Assembly (NCBI GenBank): GCA_950022655.1
Contig: OX465584.1
Location: forward strand, 2,117,694 to 2,181,693
Direction of reading: 5' to 3'
DNA from: Alentia gelatinosa
Lineage: Eukaryota; Annelida; Polychaeta; Phyllodocida; Polynoidae
Length of the DNA stretch: 64,000 bases
Shown: one piece after another, positions 32,562-43,501 of the stretch
How the letters are laid out: every line of letters starts with the position of its first letter
How positions within the stretch are numbered: the stretch's first letter is position 1
Notes under the pieces: generated by a model
Databases searched by the model: none
What the model was told of the DNA's origin: nothing
The model's input: the letters and a program-made list of their open reading frames with translations, nothing else
Position numbers and translations under genes: made by a program

Positions 32562-33615
32562 TACGTGGCGACTGTAGATCGTCTAGCCAATAGCCGCCAG
32601 GTGATGCAATATGTGGCGACTGTAGATCGTCTAGCCAATAGCCGCCAGGTGATGCAATATGTGGCGACTGTAGATCGTCTAGCCAATAGCCGCCAGGTGA
32701 TGCAATATGTGGTGACTGTAGATCGTCTAGCCAATAGCAGTCAGGTGATGCAATATGTGGCGACTGTAGATTGTCTAGCCAATAGCCGGCAGGTGATGCA
32801 ATATGTGGCGACTGTAGATCGTCTAGCCAATAGCCGGCAGGTGATGCAATATGTGGCGACTGTAGATCGTCTAGCCAATAGCCGCCAGGTGATGCAATAT
32901 GTGGCGACTGTAGATCGTCTAGCCAATAGCCGGCAGGTGATGCAATATGTGGTGACTGTAGATCGTCTAGCCAATAGCCGGCAGGTGATGCAATATGTGG
33001 CGACTGTAGATCGTCTAGCCAATAGCCGTCAGGTGATGCAATATGTGGCGACTGTAGATCGTCTAGCCAATAGCCGGCAGGTGATGCAATATGTGGCGAC
33101 TGTAGATCGTCTAGCCAATAGCCGGCAGGTGATGCAATATGTGGCGACTGTAGATCGTCTAGCCAATAGCCGGCAGGTGATGCAATATGTGGTGACCGTA
33201 GATCATCTAGCCAAAAGCCGCCAGGTGATGCAATATGTGGCGACTGTAGATCGTCTAGCCAATAGCCGGCAGGTGATGCAATATGTGGTGACTGTAGATC
33301 GTCTAGCCAATAGCCGGCAGGTGATGCAATATGTGGTGACTGTAGATCGTCTAGCCAATAGCTGGCAGGTGATGCAATATGTGGTGACTGTAGATCGTCT
33401 AGCCAATAGCCGGCAGGTGATGCAATATGTGGCGACTGTAGATCGTCTAGTCAATAGCAGTCAGGTGATGCAATATGTGGCGACTGTAGATCGTCTAGCC
33501 AATAGCAGTCAGGTGATGCAATACGTGGCGACTGTAGATCGTCTAGCCAATAGCAGTCAGGTGATGCAATATGTGGTGACTGTAGATCGTCTAGCCAATA
33601 GCCGTCTGGTGATGC
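32562..33615. repeat. 48-bp minisatellite, about 22 copies
   Basis: The unit is GTGGCGACTGTAGATCGTCT followed by AGCCAATAGCCGGCAGGTGA and TGCAATAT (48 bp). Because the period is a multiple of three, the plus strand stays open and would give a 16-residue repeat (VATVDRLANSRQVMQY). Open frames also occur on the other strand. There is no supporting start context, signal or flanking domain, so it is annotated as non-coding. Confidence 0.95.
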
Positions 33616-34162
33616 TCGATGAATCGTCAGGTCTCTAGACGATTAATTTGAGCTCAAGGCCATATATGCCCACGGCTGTATGTCTCGTTTCCATTCACCG
33701 ATCGACGGTTACCGACTGCAGATGGGTGCACAATAATCGCCCAATGCAAACGGGCTCATGTAGCGTTTACCCCCGCCGACAAAATCCCCACCCATTATGT
33801 GCAGTCTGTACCAAAGTCGGTCGGTGGTGCTCCTTGACAATGTGTCTGTGCTAACAGTCATGACCCGTAAAGCACACACTCCTCCTGACGAGTGCACCGC
33901 TCATTCAATATGCAAAGGACCTGACAAGCCTGAAGATTGACCCTCCCTACCGTCGGTGGCGTTGAGAAAGACTCTGTTTCGTCAGTGGCCTCAGACGTCG
34001 GTCGGTGTCATACTTTATTATACTGTATTATATTATACATTATTATATACCTGTGTCCGAATGTCTATGAAATACTGCCCGCTGCTAGGGGTGCAGTAAT
34101 AATAATGTTAATAAGTCATTAAAATGGTGTTTTTTCATCGATTTAAGGTATACAATAATAAG
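33616..34162. other. Intergenic, no gene recognised
   Basis: Short AT-rich stretch near 34010-34050 with ATTATAC repeats. Nothing else recognised. Confidence 0.4.
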
Positions 34163-34305
34163 CAAACGTCCTAACTGTAGACGAAATTATTCTAGTTCTC
34201 GGTCAGTCGTCGATTCATACTGCCTTCCGCCTATGGCGTCAGGCAGTATGATATCGACGACTGACCGAGAACAGGAACCGCTTCGTCCACAGTAAGGACG
34301 TTTCC
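34163..34305. mobile_element. Palindromic MITE-like element
   Basis: Nearly the whole 143 bp folds back on itself. The inner arms (34195-34225 and 34241-34272) include GTTCTCGGTCAGTCGTCGAT. The outer arms AAACGTCCTAACTGTAGACG and the inverted CTTCGTCCACAGTAAGGACG plus TTT extend them with few mismatches. The loop is about 15 nt. Non-coding. Confidence 0.75.
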
Positions 34306-34650
34306 TAATAATGTTAAAGAGAGAAATCGTGGACTCTTTTTGTCTCCATCTGACGATTATAGCACAAAAGCATCCCATAGTCGGTCGGCGGTGCTAAATG
34401 CCATGGGATACACCACATTAAACCCAACACAGCTCGAGTTGCGGGAAGGGCTTGGCAGAGATGGCGGTGGTGCTACTCGCTACTGTATGCAGTGTTTCAG
34501 TCTTTTGCTGAAATGCAGAGAATGTTGCGTGACACATGAAAAGTGCCTGCATTCTGACAGAGTGTCCATTGATAGAGTTCAATTACCGCCCAGTAGAGGG
34601 GAGTGGCGGGTGACGAGACAGGAGCAGGTATGGATGGGTCACAGTCCCAT

Positions 34651-35303
34651 GGGCGAGTATGTCTCCGGGCGGCGTGCTCAAAGGGCGAGTATGTCTCCGG
34701 GCGGCGTGCTCAAAGGGCGAGTATGTCTCCGGGCGGCGTGCTCAGAGGGCGGGTATGTCTCTGGGCGGCGTGCTCAGAGGGCGGGTATGTCTCCGGGCGG
34801 CGTGCTCAAAGGGCGAGTATGTCTCCGGGCGGCGTGCTCAATGGGCGAGTATGTCTCCGGGCGGCGTGCTCAGAGGGCGAGTATGTCTCTGGGCGGCGTG
34901 CTCAGAGGGCGGGTATGTCTCCGGGCGGCGTGCTCAAAGGGCGAGTATGTCTCCGGGCGGCATGCTCAAAGGGCGAGTATGTCTCCGGGCGGCGTGCTCA
35001 GAGGGCGGGTATGTCTCCGGGCGGCGTGCTCAAAGGGCGAGTATGTCTCCGGGCGGCGTGCTCAGAGGGCGGGTATGTCTCCGGGCGGCGTGCTCAGAGG
35101 GCGGGTATGTCTCCGGGCGGCGTGCTCAGAGGGCGGGTATGTCTCCGGGCGGCGTGCTCAGAGGGCGGGTATGTCTCCGGGAGGCGTGCTCAAAGGGCGA
35201 GTATGTCTCCGGGCGGCGTGCTCAGAGGGCGAGTATGTCTCCGGGCAGCGTGCTCAAAGGGCGGGTATGTCTCCGGGCGGCGTGCTCAAAGGGCGAGTAT
35301 GTC
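34651..35303. repeat. 32-bp minisatellite, about 20 copies
   Basis: The unit is GAGTATGTCTCCGGGCGGCG followed by TGCTCAAAGGGC. Because 32 is not a multiple of three and no frame of the unit has a stop, all three plus-strand frames stay open. The three overlapping long open frames are artefacts of this. Confidence 0.95.
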
Positions 35304-35763
35304 CGAGTTTATCGTTTTCTATATTTTGGAAACAGCTTTGAAGGAGCAAAAGAATGAACTATGTCCAAGAAGCAAGGGAAACGATTTATCATCCACCTAT
35401 AGTGCGAGCCTGTCGATATATGAACGTATAAAAGTCTAGAGATCTCTACCGAGGAGATTACGGATAGTTATATCTTCTAGTAAAAAAGTCGATTGCGTGC
35501 AAAATTGTGCGTGAGAAGATTTCTCTTTCCTTTCATGACTAAAATTTGCAATGGTGAAGGTCAGTCTGGCACCTACTTCATAGCTGTTTCACCACTTTAT
35601 CATTATCACTTCATACCATAGCACAGCTCTTCCTAGTTGTTTAACCTCAAATATGTAATACTCTACTCTACAATGTAAGTGACGTTAGAACATGAATGTT
35701 AACATTGGATACTGTATAGGCCAAAACTGAAAACCGACAATATATATTTCATTCTGACGCAAT

Positions 35764-35765
<2 letters not shown>
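35304..35765. other. Intergenic, no gene recognised
   Basis: Nothing recognisable. Confidence 0.4.
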
Positions 35766-35834
<69 letters not shown>

Positions 35835-35837
35835 ATG
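35766..35837. repeat. (TA)n microsatellite
   Basis: About 55 nt of uninterrupted TA dinucleotides, then a TTTATATATATATATA continuation. Confidence 0.95.
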
Positions 35838-36889
35838 GAAATATATATTATACATATATATAAGTATATATATCTGCTTCGAAATGCTGTCATAATCACT
35901 TTGCTCAATTCTCAGGAGCGGAACGTTCAAACACAAACGAGGCTCTAGCTGGCAAAGGGTTTTGCCATTTTCGGAGACCCTAGTTTTCTGTTATTATCGC
36001 TCGATCGACGAAACGTGAATCGATGTTTGAACTTTCTGTAAATGATTAATATGCGTAATTAAAGGTAGTCTGATGTGTTTCTAACAAGATATATCAATAA
36101 ACTCTGTTGGATAGAATTATGAATGTTTGAATCTGCAGATTTATCTACTTTTGAATAAGATTTTATTTTGACATTTGTAGCAGCCTGTCATCTGCAATTT
36201 CGGCAGATTGCTGGAAAAAACGCCAAATAAAACAATCTTTGTATAACAAATTGATAAAGAGGAACGGACGTATTGTCTTGTCCTGCTTTTTGCCTATATG
36301 GCAGTTTTTGTTTGGTGGCTGTATGGTAGATATTTACAGAAATATTACCAGATATGTACAGTGGGTTTAACATTGGTTTCAATGGCGTGAAAAGTTGCTA
36401 AACCCTTCGCGCGTAACAGAGTGCACTGCACCGCTTTTGGGAAAATAAACTGCAGAGCAATAAACCTGAGTAGCGCAGTGTTATTTTTTGCAGGCAGCCG
36501 AACCCGTTACTACGTTGTGTGACGTCGGCACCGCTCCCGAGAATTAGAAAAAAGCAATGGTATTTGCATAATCTAAGCAGAAAAAGTCTTGGGCCATTTC
36601 ACGAGCTGGGTCGTTTCCATTGACCGAGTTTGGGTCAGCAGTGCCAGAAGTGGTTCCTGACTGTAGATCGGTGACGGAAAATCGGTCAATAGAATCTAGC
36701 CTCATGAGCGCCTACGCTGGTTCCCCGGTCATCCGCTAGGGGGCTCGGCGGAATTAGCCAGCGGCGTACACAGGCGGAACCCAGCCAAATGAGCGCCCTG
36801 TCTCTGGCGACAACCGCACATACTACAGTCTAGGAGGACTTTTGGTTGGCCATGTGACACGGTCCTTGGACCATACGCTCGGAAGCCTT
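35838..36889. other. Intergenic, no gene recognised
   Basis: Nothing recognisable in any frame. Confidence 0.4.
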
Positions 36890-37065
36890 TACACTTGGAA
36901 CGATAAGCTTCGTAATTTGGACGATACGATTCATTTTCGGGAGTTGCCATGCTGGCCGTCTCAGAAACCCTTTGTTTTCGAATATCGGCGGCCGATCTTC
37001 TTCATATTTAAGACGATTATAGCCTATATGTTCTCCTACCTCATGTGAAAGTTTCATGTCTTAAT
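36890..37065. repeat. Dispersed repeat related to the inverted repeat at 48.3-48.6 kb
   Basis: The stretch CCGATCTTCTTCATATTTAA, then GACGATTATAGCCTATATGT, then CTCATGTGAAAGTTTCAT-like sequence aligns with 48549-48625 (CCGATCTTCTTCATATATGG, ACGATTATAGGTTATATGTA) and with its inverted copy at 48280-48409. It is non-coding and diverged. Confidence 0.65.
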
Positions 37066-38089
37066 TCCTACGGAAAGTTGCAGTGTCAACAGAAGTGAGA
37101 GGGTAGACCCTCTCGCGAACAGTGACACAACAGCATCACACAAAGTAAATATTGCTACAATATTGTCATAAGTTGATAAAGTCAAACAACTGCCAATAGA
37201 TTTACGTTTTCCATCCTCTTAGCTACAGGTCCGACTTTAAATGAAGTGCCTAAGTCAATTCTTTACAGAGTTCTGACATAAATTCGAAAAAAATCGTGTC
37301 GTCCGTCGCTCACGCGCTGGAAACCGAGGCACGCCGGCTACGAAGCTTATCGTCCAGGATTCTGTGACACATGTAAACTGTGGCGGGTATTGATAGAATT
37401 AAATCGAAATCCACAGATAATCTGCAGATTTGGATGTAATTTACACCGAACAATAGCCACTCCCCTGATTAGTGTCACATGAGGAATGACTTTAACCGTC
37501 TGGTTGACCCGTCAGGATATTGTAGACACTGCGTGATTGGAGTCGAGCGCCGGCACCTGAGTGGCAGTGGCTTCCATCGAGAGTATATTCGCCAATTCAA
37601 ATGAATACTGACGGCATATGTACTTTCCAGTTTTGCGCGACTTTTCTGTTCGAAAACTACAAAACATTGTCCCAATGATTTATAGATATTCGGCGTGAAA
37701 AGACAGAGGGTTTACTTTTTAGCGAGGACAGCTTTGCAGGCGGTTACAATTATAATTCTACCTTATAGACCTGTTCTGACCTGAAAATATGATTTATCTA
37801 TCATTTTGTAAACTCATGTGAAAACACTTAGCGGATTTCCGTCGTAATAGGGTTAATTGCCTGAATTCATGCTGTAGGCCAGGAAGGCATATCAGAGACG
37901 ATGCTGGAATCCGGATCCACGTAGTATTTCCAGAAAAAATCTTATAGATGGACTGGGGCTGAATATCTAATTAGTATAAGTAAGCATTTGTTTGTATATA
38001 TATAATAATTCAAAGATAAACATTGAAATCAAAATCATTTGCAACTGATCTTTTTTCTCCATTTTCGCCTACCATGACAGTGCTTTGAC
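37066..38089. other. Intergenic, no gene recognised
   Basis: Nothing recognisable in any frame. Confidence 0.4.
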
Positions 38090-38149
38090 ATATGCAGATA
38101 TCACAAAAAGGGGCTTATTGCTGTCTTTCCATTTTGATAACAAAACGGT

Positions 38150-38490
38150 CAATTTCCCGTGTTGCTGGATCGAGATCTCAGGCACACCCGCCTGGAACGC
38201 CTGGGTGGCAGCTGCCTTCCTCAGGCTGTGGAGGGTGTACCTCTCAGGGGGCTGGCCTATCTCCTGGAGGATCCTCTGCTATTCTTTGATCATAGTCCGC
38301 ATTGTGATGGGGGACCTGTCCTCGTGCATGAGGAACGGGTCCTCAGGCCGGGCCGTAGGGGCGGCCGCCAACATAGTTTGTATTGCCCGCATCGGGCAGA
38401 ACAGTGGGTCCGGGGAGGCGTGCAGCGTGACTGCCTTGTACTCCCCCACATGCTGGAAGATCTTGCCGGCTTTTATTGTCACGTTCACGG
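38150..38490 (-). pseudogene. Tyrosine recombinase C-terminal fragment (DIRS/Ngaro)
   Basis: The frame from 38488 reads NVTIKAGKIFQHVGEYKAVT (beta-hairpin Lys region), then DPLFCPMRAIQTMLA (the LCPv..l block) up to a stop near 38279. After a frame change it continues PPERYTLHSLRKAAATQAFQ, giving the HxLR box, then AGVPE. The terminal Tyr region is not cleanly readable. This is the second tyrosine recombinase in the window and is different in sequence from the one at 17 kb. Confidence 0.75.
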
Positions 38491-38575
38491 CGGCATACGA
38501 CCTGGCATGTCACCTGTCACGTGGAGACGTGACGACCACACCTACTCACGTGAACGTGACAATAAAAGCCGGCAA
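38463..38575. repeat. 27-bp perfect inverted repeat at the deletion junction
   Basis: TTGCCGGCTTTTATTGTCAC plus GTTCACG at 38463-38489 is exactly inverted at 38549-38575, with a 59-nt loop. The left arm is part of the recombinase coding frame. Confidence 0.9.
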
Positions 38576-38584
38576 AACGTGTCA

Positions 38585-39208
38585 TCAACGGCGACACGTG
38601 ACACCAGGGGGCAAAGTGGCGTGGCCGAACGGTCCTAACAGGTTGGAGTGTGACCCCTCTTTCTCGATGAAACTGCTGACCTCCGAGGGAAAACCCGTGG
38701 CACTGGGGTGGTTCGGGATACCCTGGGTATCGGTCACGGGACTGAGGTATCCTAAGGGAAATCCATACCTAATGAAGTCCAGGAGCTCGGCCTTCCCGGG
38801 AAGGCTGGACAGATAGCGAATCCACGCCGCCATGTTGAGATCTGTACTTAGCTCGATCCTGGCCCCGAGGGCATTGGGGAGGCCTGTGCGCCTCACCTCC
38901 TCATATATGTAGGCGTGCCCCGGGGGGGCCGGGGCCGGTGAACCGGGGCCATGTGTCCCGGCGGTGGTTGGCGAAGGCTGCGGGCTCTGTCCGGACTCCA
39001 GAGACCGGGACCCCGGACTCACACATTTCTTTAATGGCCGCAAAGTTGGGAGTGTTACTTTCGTCCCGGGCGGTAGAGAGAAGCCCAGACGCAGTAACAC
39101 TAACACTCCCCGTGTCCATTGGTGGTGGTGCTTTGCGGTCACTCTGTGGGGTCGGGTCCTGCCCCTTTCTGTTGTTGTTTTGATACTGCACGTGGTCTCC
39201 ATGTGCAC
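38585..39208 (-). pseudogene. DIRS/Ngaro pol, pre-RT region
   Basis: The frame reads TDLNMAAWIRYLSSLPGKAE, LLDFIRYGFPLGYLSP, NHPSATGFPSEVSSFIEKEG and NLLGPF. This NHPSA...V..fi.KE...G.llGPF block is the conserved segment that leads into the RT of DIRS/Ngaro elements. The frame ends soon after GPF (stop at 38585) with no RT motifs A-D. The proline/serine-rich N-terminal part may be the end of a gag-like region. Confidence 0.75.
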
Positions 39209-39912
39209 GGGCCGTCACGTGGGGTGTGACGTCACGCGTCCTGCACCCCACGACCCCTCCCCGCCCGCCTCGGTGCGTGCATGTGCACCAGGAGGTGGGG
39301 GGTTACCACGCGCCTCGCGTACTTGCGGGGCGCATCCGGTCCGTTTTTTTAAGCTTGTTGGTTCAACTCGGTGGGCCGCACCGCGTGTCCGGCCTGGGGT
39401 GTCTTGTGAGGTGCGGGGATCGGTGTGGGTTGATTGCTGTCATAACCGACACCCCATGACAATTTCCTGTTACACGCGTGTAGTGATCGCATGCACATCC
39501 TGCGCACCGAGTCGCAAAAGGAGCAACTGACCAACTGACTGGCCAACTGACCAACCGATCAGCTGGTTTTTTTTATTCAGGAAAAAAGTAGACGATACAG
39601 TTCACCCTAGATAGGCGTTTTTAAATGTATGTCTATACAAGCAGACGATAAATGAGCATTCTTCTTATATTGATTATATTGATTGGTGGGTCGGTTTGTT
39701 GCTCAGTTGGTGGGCGACCAATCAGCTGACCGACTGACCGCTTGGTCAGTCAGTGAGTCTGTCAGTTTGTTGGTCAATGGGTTGGTGGGTAGGTCGGTCA
39801 GTGGCTTTGTCCGTTGGTGGGTGGGTCGGTGGATTGGTGGGTCGGTGGGTGAAACAACATGAGATCACTGAAAAGTTCTAATTCTAAACAGGTGCTGCCA
39901 TCTGATTTCATG
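39209..39912. other. Low-complexity GGTYGGTSR-rich stretch
   Basis: From about 39520 to 39850 the sequence is made of short degenerate repeats of the type GGTCGGTGGGT and CAACTGACCAACTGAC. No gene recognised. Confidence 0.55.
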
Positions 39913-40286
39913 AAAATATTGCAGTTTCCCATAGACACCAATACTTAAGCACTTAGCTTCTCCCGATGGGGTTCCCATAGAAGTTAGCATGGTGACATAG
40001 TATTTCTTTTAGCATTTCTCATTTGTATATGTTGCCAACTATCAGAATCCAAAATTATTTGAAGATAGCAATAGAACATCTGTTGTAAATAGTAAGCTGA
40101 ATGAATGAATCCAAGGCTTTGTCCCGTTACAAGCTTTATTGCAGATGGTGTTACAATATGCTGCGCTATATTTCAGATCGTAACACAGTGTCATCTAGCC
40201 ACAAAGTCAAAATATTGCAATTTCCCATAGACACCAATAGCTAAGCACCTATCTTTTCAGATGGCCTTCCCATAGAAGTTAGCATG
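39913..40286. repeat. Pair of diverged 78-bp direct repeats
   Basis: AAAATATTGCARTTTCCCAT...CCCATAGAAGTTAGCATG occurs at 39913-39990 and 40209-40286. They could be terminal repeats of the DIRS/Ngaro element that follows or an independent duplication; I cannot tell. Confidence 0.7.
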
Positions 40287-40709
40287 TACCAAAGACATCT
40301 ATCCCTATGGATACTAGATCAGGCAGAGAGTTTAAAATACCGTCCAGGTTCCAGGAGTAGATAGCAGCAGATGTGTAGCAGAGACAGAGACAGTTTTGAT
40401 AATGATTTAAACTTTAGTTAAAGATGTTAAAGTTGATGGTTATAAAACTTATAGAACACTCTAAACATCATAAATGATATGTTGATATAAAAGTTATCAA
40501 ATATAATATATGGACACTCAAAGAACATTATGGACTCATTATGGTTATGAACTATTATTAGTCAATAGTATGGATGTGAGGGGGCTCCACCATCTCAAGC
40601 CACCTGGCTCACCCACTTTGCAGCCACTGGGCCCCCAGGGTAGACGTTACAACCTGTGTCTTGTTGTTCTTTTCTTATTGTTTGTCGTTTTTCCCATTGA
40701 AAAGCAAAT

Positions 40710-41806
40710 ATGTCAGACCAGGAAAGCCCGGAGGGGGAAGCAATAGAAAAAAATTGCTCAGGCTGCGGTCAGCCACATTTAGCACCCTTTGGGCGCTACT
40801 GCCGTAGTTTAGTGTCACATGCTTCAGGCAACACTGAAGTCAACCAGTCTTCAGAGGAGGCTTCAAAGAAGGAGGTGTTACTTGCTAAAATCAGCAAACA
40901 GGAGGAATTAGCTCACAGGCTATCAGAGGAGGACGAGTTAGGATGTTTGGAAAGATGTCTCAAGGATTTAACCATGAGGAACGCAGTGCTAGAGGCCGCC
41001 ATACAATCAGGAGTTGACCAGAAGGGTTTCAGCGACCGCCTGGTGCCAGCACCACTGAACCGCGCCCAGTGACCAGGCTTCAAGTCAACATGTTGTTTTC
41101 TCGGGACTCGCGATAGCGGGTCTGGGCCCGAGTGCCCTCAGGGCGGACACCCTTGAAGGACTATTAGCGGTCTCCAAACCCCCTGAAGGCGTTCCCAAGG
41201 AGCAGGATTGGCTAGGTAATTTTCATTTATTATCAGAAAGCTCAAAAAGAAAGAGATCCCGCCATTGTCTCAGACCGGATTATCACGTTCAGGTGGACAA
41301 GCGGTACGAGGACTTAACCATGGCGGAATTACTTTTTGGAATGATTTGTGTTCTCCAGTGCTTAATCAGGGCGAACCTACCTTCAATAACCCCCACGAAT
41401 TATATAAAGCATCTGAGGTTCGTATCGTTGAAGGCCGTTTGGGGGCTTTTTCTAATGAAAGCCTTTCCAGATACGAGCATAGTGTCACTGCAATGGTCTT
41501 AGACGGCTGCCTTGAGAGGTCCATTCCTGCCGAACATGAAAGTCTGTATACCCACCTTTCAGCTGAAAATACAGGAGCCATTAAGATCGCTTCAAGTTCC
41601 AGAAACAAGCAAGGCAAGCGGCCCAACGTGAAAGTACCAGAGGATGTTTGTGCTCACTACAAGTGTACTTATTGTTATATACCGAGTTTCAGCCGTTCTC
41701 AAGTGTGCACAGTATTCCGTGGCACCCACAAAGCCTGTGCCTGTAAAAAAGAACCATTTAAAACGGCTGAATCTAAGGACTCTGAGGGCCATAGCAAGTC
41801 AACATG
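40710..41806 (+). pseudogene. gag-like ORF1 of DIRS/Ngaro element, frameshifted
   Basis: Frame one (40710-41072) begins MSDQESPEGE and has a CSGCGQPHLAPFGRYC zinc-finger-like motif, then an acidic/coiled-coil region (KKEVLLAKISKQEELAHRLS). Another frame carries DYHVQVDKRYEDLTMAELLF and a helical segment to about 41500. The third frame (to 41806) has SIPAEHESLYTHLSAENTGA, KRPNVKVPEDVCAHYKCTY and FRGTHKACACKKE. The last block has the Cys/His spacing of the C-terminal zinc finger in such gag-like proteins. At least two frame changes. Confidence 0.65.
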
Positions 41807-42151
41807 AACTGAGAGCGGGAAAGTGCCACGCCCACCTTGGAACCACGTCTTGGTAAATTAATCAATATGCAATTTGATGACAAAATGATCTATTCCTATA
41901 TATTATAGTACTGCCCATGAGAACTGCTTCCGGTTGTGTTTTGGACTCTGATTCAACAGCTTTTTGCCCGGATTTAATGGTTTCCAGTGATTTAAAGGAC
42001 ATTTGTAGCATTATACATTTATAATGAATGTTTGCCCATTTGGTTTTTGGGAAAAAATCATTTGATCGGAGGAATCGTCTCACAATTAAAGCCAGCAGGT
42101 TGGATGGACATGTTGTCTGGTGGACCCGGCCAGGTTTATGGTGACCATTGA

Positions 42152-43495
42152 ATGGACAGTGACAGTCATTTCATATTGGATGGTATCTTCTATGGATTTA
42201 AGATAATTGATCCCTGTTCAAATGTTGTTACTTATTGTGTTGATAATTATTGTTCCTCTTTGGGGGAAGCACATTCATTTATTGACCAATTAATCACAGA
42301 TGAAATAGATCAGGGGAAATTATCTGTAGTACCTAACCCCCCTCACTGTATTCATGCTCTAGGAGCCGTTAAGAATTCTAATGGAGGTTTTTGTCCTATA
42401 ACGGACGCTAGTCGACCAAAAGGATTTTCTGTGAACAATTACATGGACAAAAAATTTTCACATTCTCATTTTAAAAACTTGGACTGTGTGGTAAAAGTTC
42501 TTGGAAAAAATAACTTTATGGCGGTCACAGACATTACCGCAGCATATCGCTCAGTTATGATCCGACCAGAGGATCGTTCATTTCAAGGTTTAAAATGGAA
42601 TCTTGCATGGGCCGATGTGTTTCTACATGATAATTGTATTTCTTTTGGCACCAAAGCAGCACCTTTCATTTTTAACAGATTAACAGATTCTATCTGTAGA
42701 TACGTAAAAGCTTCAGGATAAATGTGTTTCAACTACCTTGATGATTTTCTGGTATTGGGTAATAGCTACGATCAGTGTAGGGAAGCACAGCTTTTTCTTC
42801 ACCAAATGTTGAGGAACTTAGGGTTCTACAGTAGAACCCCGCGTAAGCGGACACCCTCTGTTCCGGGCCAAAGTGTCCGCTTACGCGGGGTTTCCGCTTA
42901 CGCGAGGTTAAAATAAACATCTAATAGAGAGAACCTTTCCAGGCAAAGGTGTCTGTTAACGCGGGGTGTCCGCTTACGCGGGGTGTCCGTTAGGCGGGGT
43001 TCTACTGTATATACCAGTAGCTTACAATAAGGTGAAAAGTCCTTCACAGGTTCAAAAATATCTAGGTATTGTTGTCAACTCTCATTCAATGGAACTTAGT
43101 CTTCCATCAGACAAACTTAATAAACTGCAATCCGAAATTGCATTCTTTAAAGATCGCCACAAGGCGACGCGCAAGCAGTTGGAAAGGTTGTGCGGAGTCC
43201 TTTCGCATTGCTCTGTAGTGGTGAGGGGGGTGGGGGGGGGTGGGATGACATTCAGTCGAAGAGTTATTGACATGTTATCTGATTTTTCCCGCGAGAAATA
43301 ATACATCACCCTTTCAAAGGATTTTTTCCTCGACCTTGAATGGTGGGAAAAATTTTCAATTTGGTTTAATGATACTCAACCCATGATCACCCCATCTCTC
43401 AATTCTTCTATTGTATTCTCAGACGCCCGAAGTCCGACTACGGAACCATTTACAGTGATGACTGGATCGCTGGTAGATGGGATGGTAGATTATAA
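42152..43495 (+). pseudogene. DIRS/Ngaro reverse transcriptase/RNase H, broken
   Basis: RT blocks: EIDQGKLSVVPNPPHCIHAL, SNGGFCPITDASRP, NFMAVTDITAAYRSVMI (motif A), FGTKAAPFIFNRLTDSI (motif B), a stop TAA 42719-42721, then FNYLDDFLVLG (motif C). A 179-bp DNA element interrupts the frame at 42839-43017. After it come VKSPSQVQKYLGIVVNS and the ATRKQLERLCGVLSHC block. RNase H begins with the SSIVFSDA Asp region at about 43405 and, in a shifted frame, DYGTIYSDDWIAGRWDG. The element is cut at 43500. Confidence 0.8.
42839..43017. mobile_element. TA-flanked DNA element with CAGTAGAACCCC ends (179-bp copy) in RT
   Basis: The ends TA-CAGTAGAACCCCGCG and GGCGGGGTTCTACTG-TA are inverted and flanked by TA. 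Internal blocks of GTCCGCTTACGCGGGGTGTC match the organisation of the long copy at 20677-21871. Removing it joins the two halves of the RT, which proves insertion after the retroelement. Confidence 0.9.
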
Positions 43496-43501
43496 TAATT
43501 A

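Larger units (their letters stand above)
38100..39208 (-). mobile_element. DIRS/Ngaro-type retroelement relic, internally deleted
   Basis: On the minus strand, the region just before an RT core is followed, after a deletion, by the C-terminal half of a tyrosine recombinase. The RT core, RNase H and N-terminal recombinase are missing. Order (RT then YR) fits DIRS/Ngaro elements. The deletion junction is marked by a 27-bp perfect inverted repeat. Confidence 0.75.
40690..43500 (+). mobile_element. DIRS/Ngaro-type retroelement, degenerate
   Basis: Plus-strand order: a gag-like ORF in pieces (40710-41806), RT (42152-43300) and the start of RNase H (to 43495). A 179-bp TA-flanked element has inserted into the RT at 42839-43017, and an inverted-repeat element begins at 43502, right after the RNase H remnant. 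No tyrosine recombinase is visible downstream. RT type (YLDDFLVLG) and the gag-like zinc finger fit DIRS/Ngaro. Confidence 0.75.

Noticed and set aside
34340..35439. Three overlapping plus-strand frames of 232-333 codons
   Set aside because: A 32-bp repeat without stops keeps all three frames open. The same words occur in shifted order in each.
41366..41792. Minus-strand frames of 66-86 codons
   Set aside because: Shadows of the plus-strand gag-like ORF.
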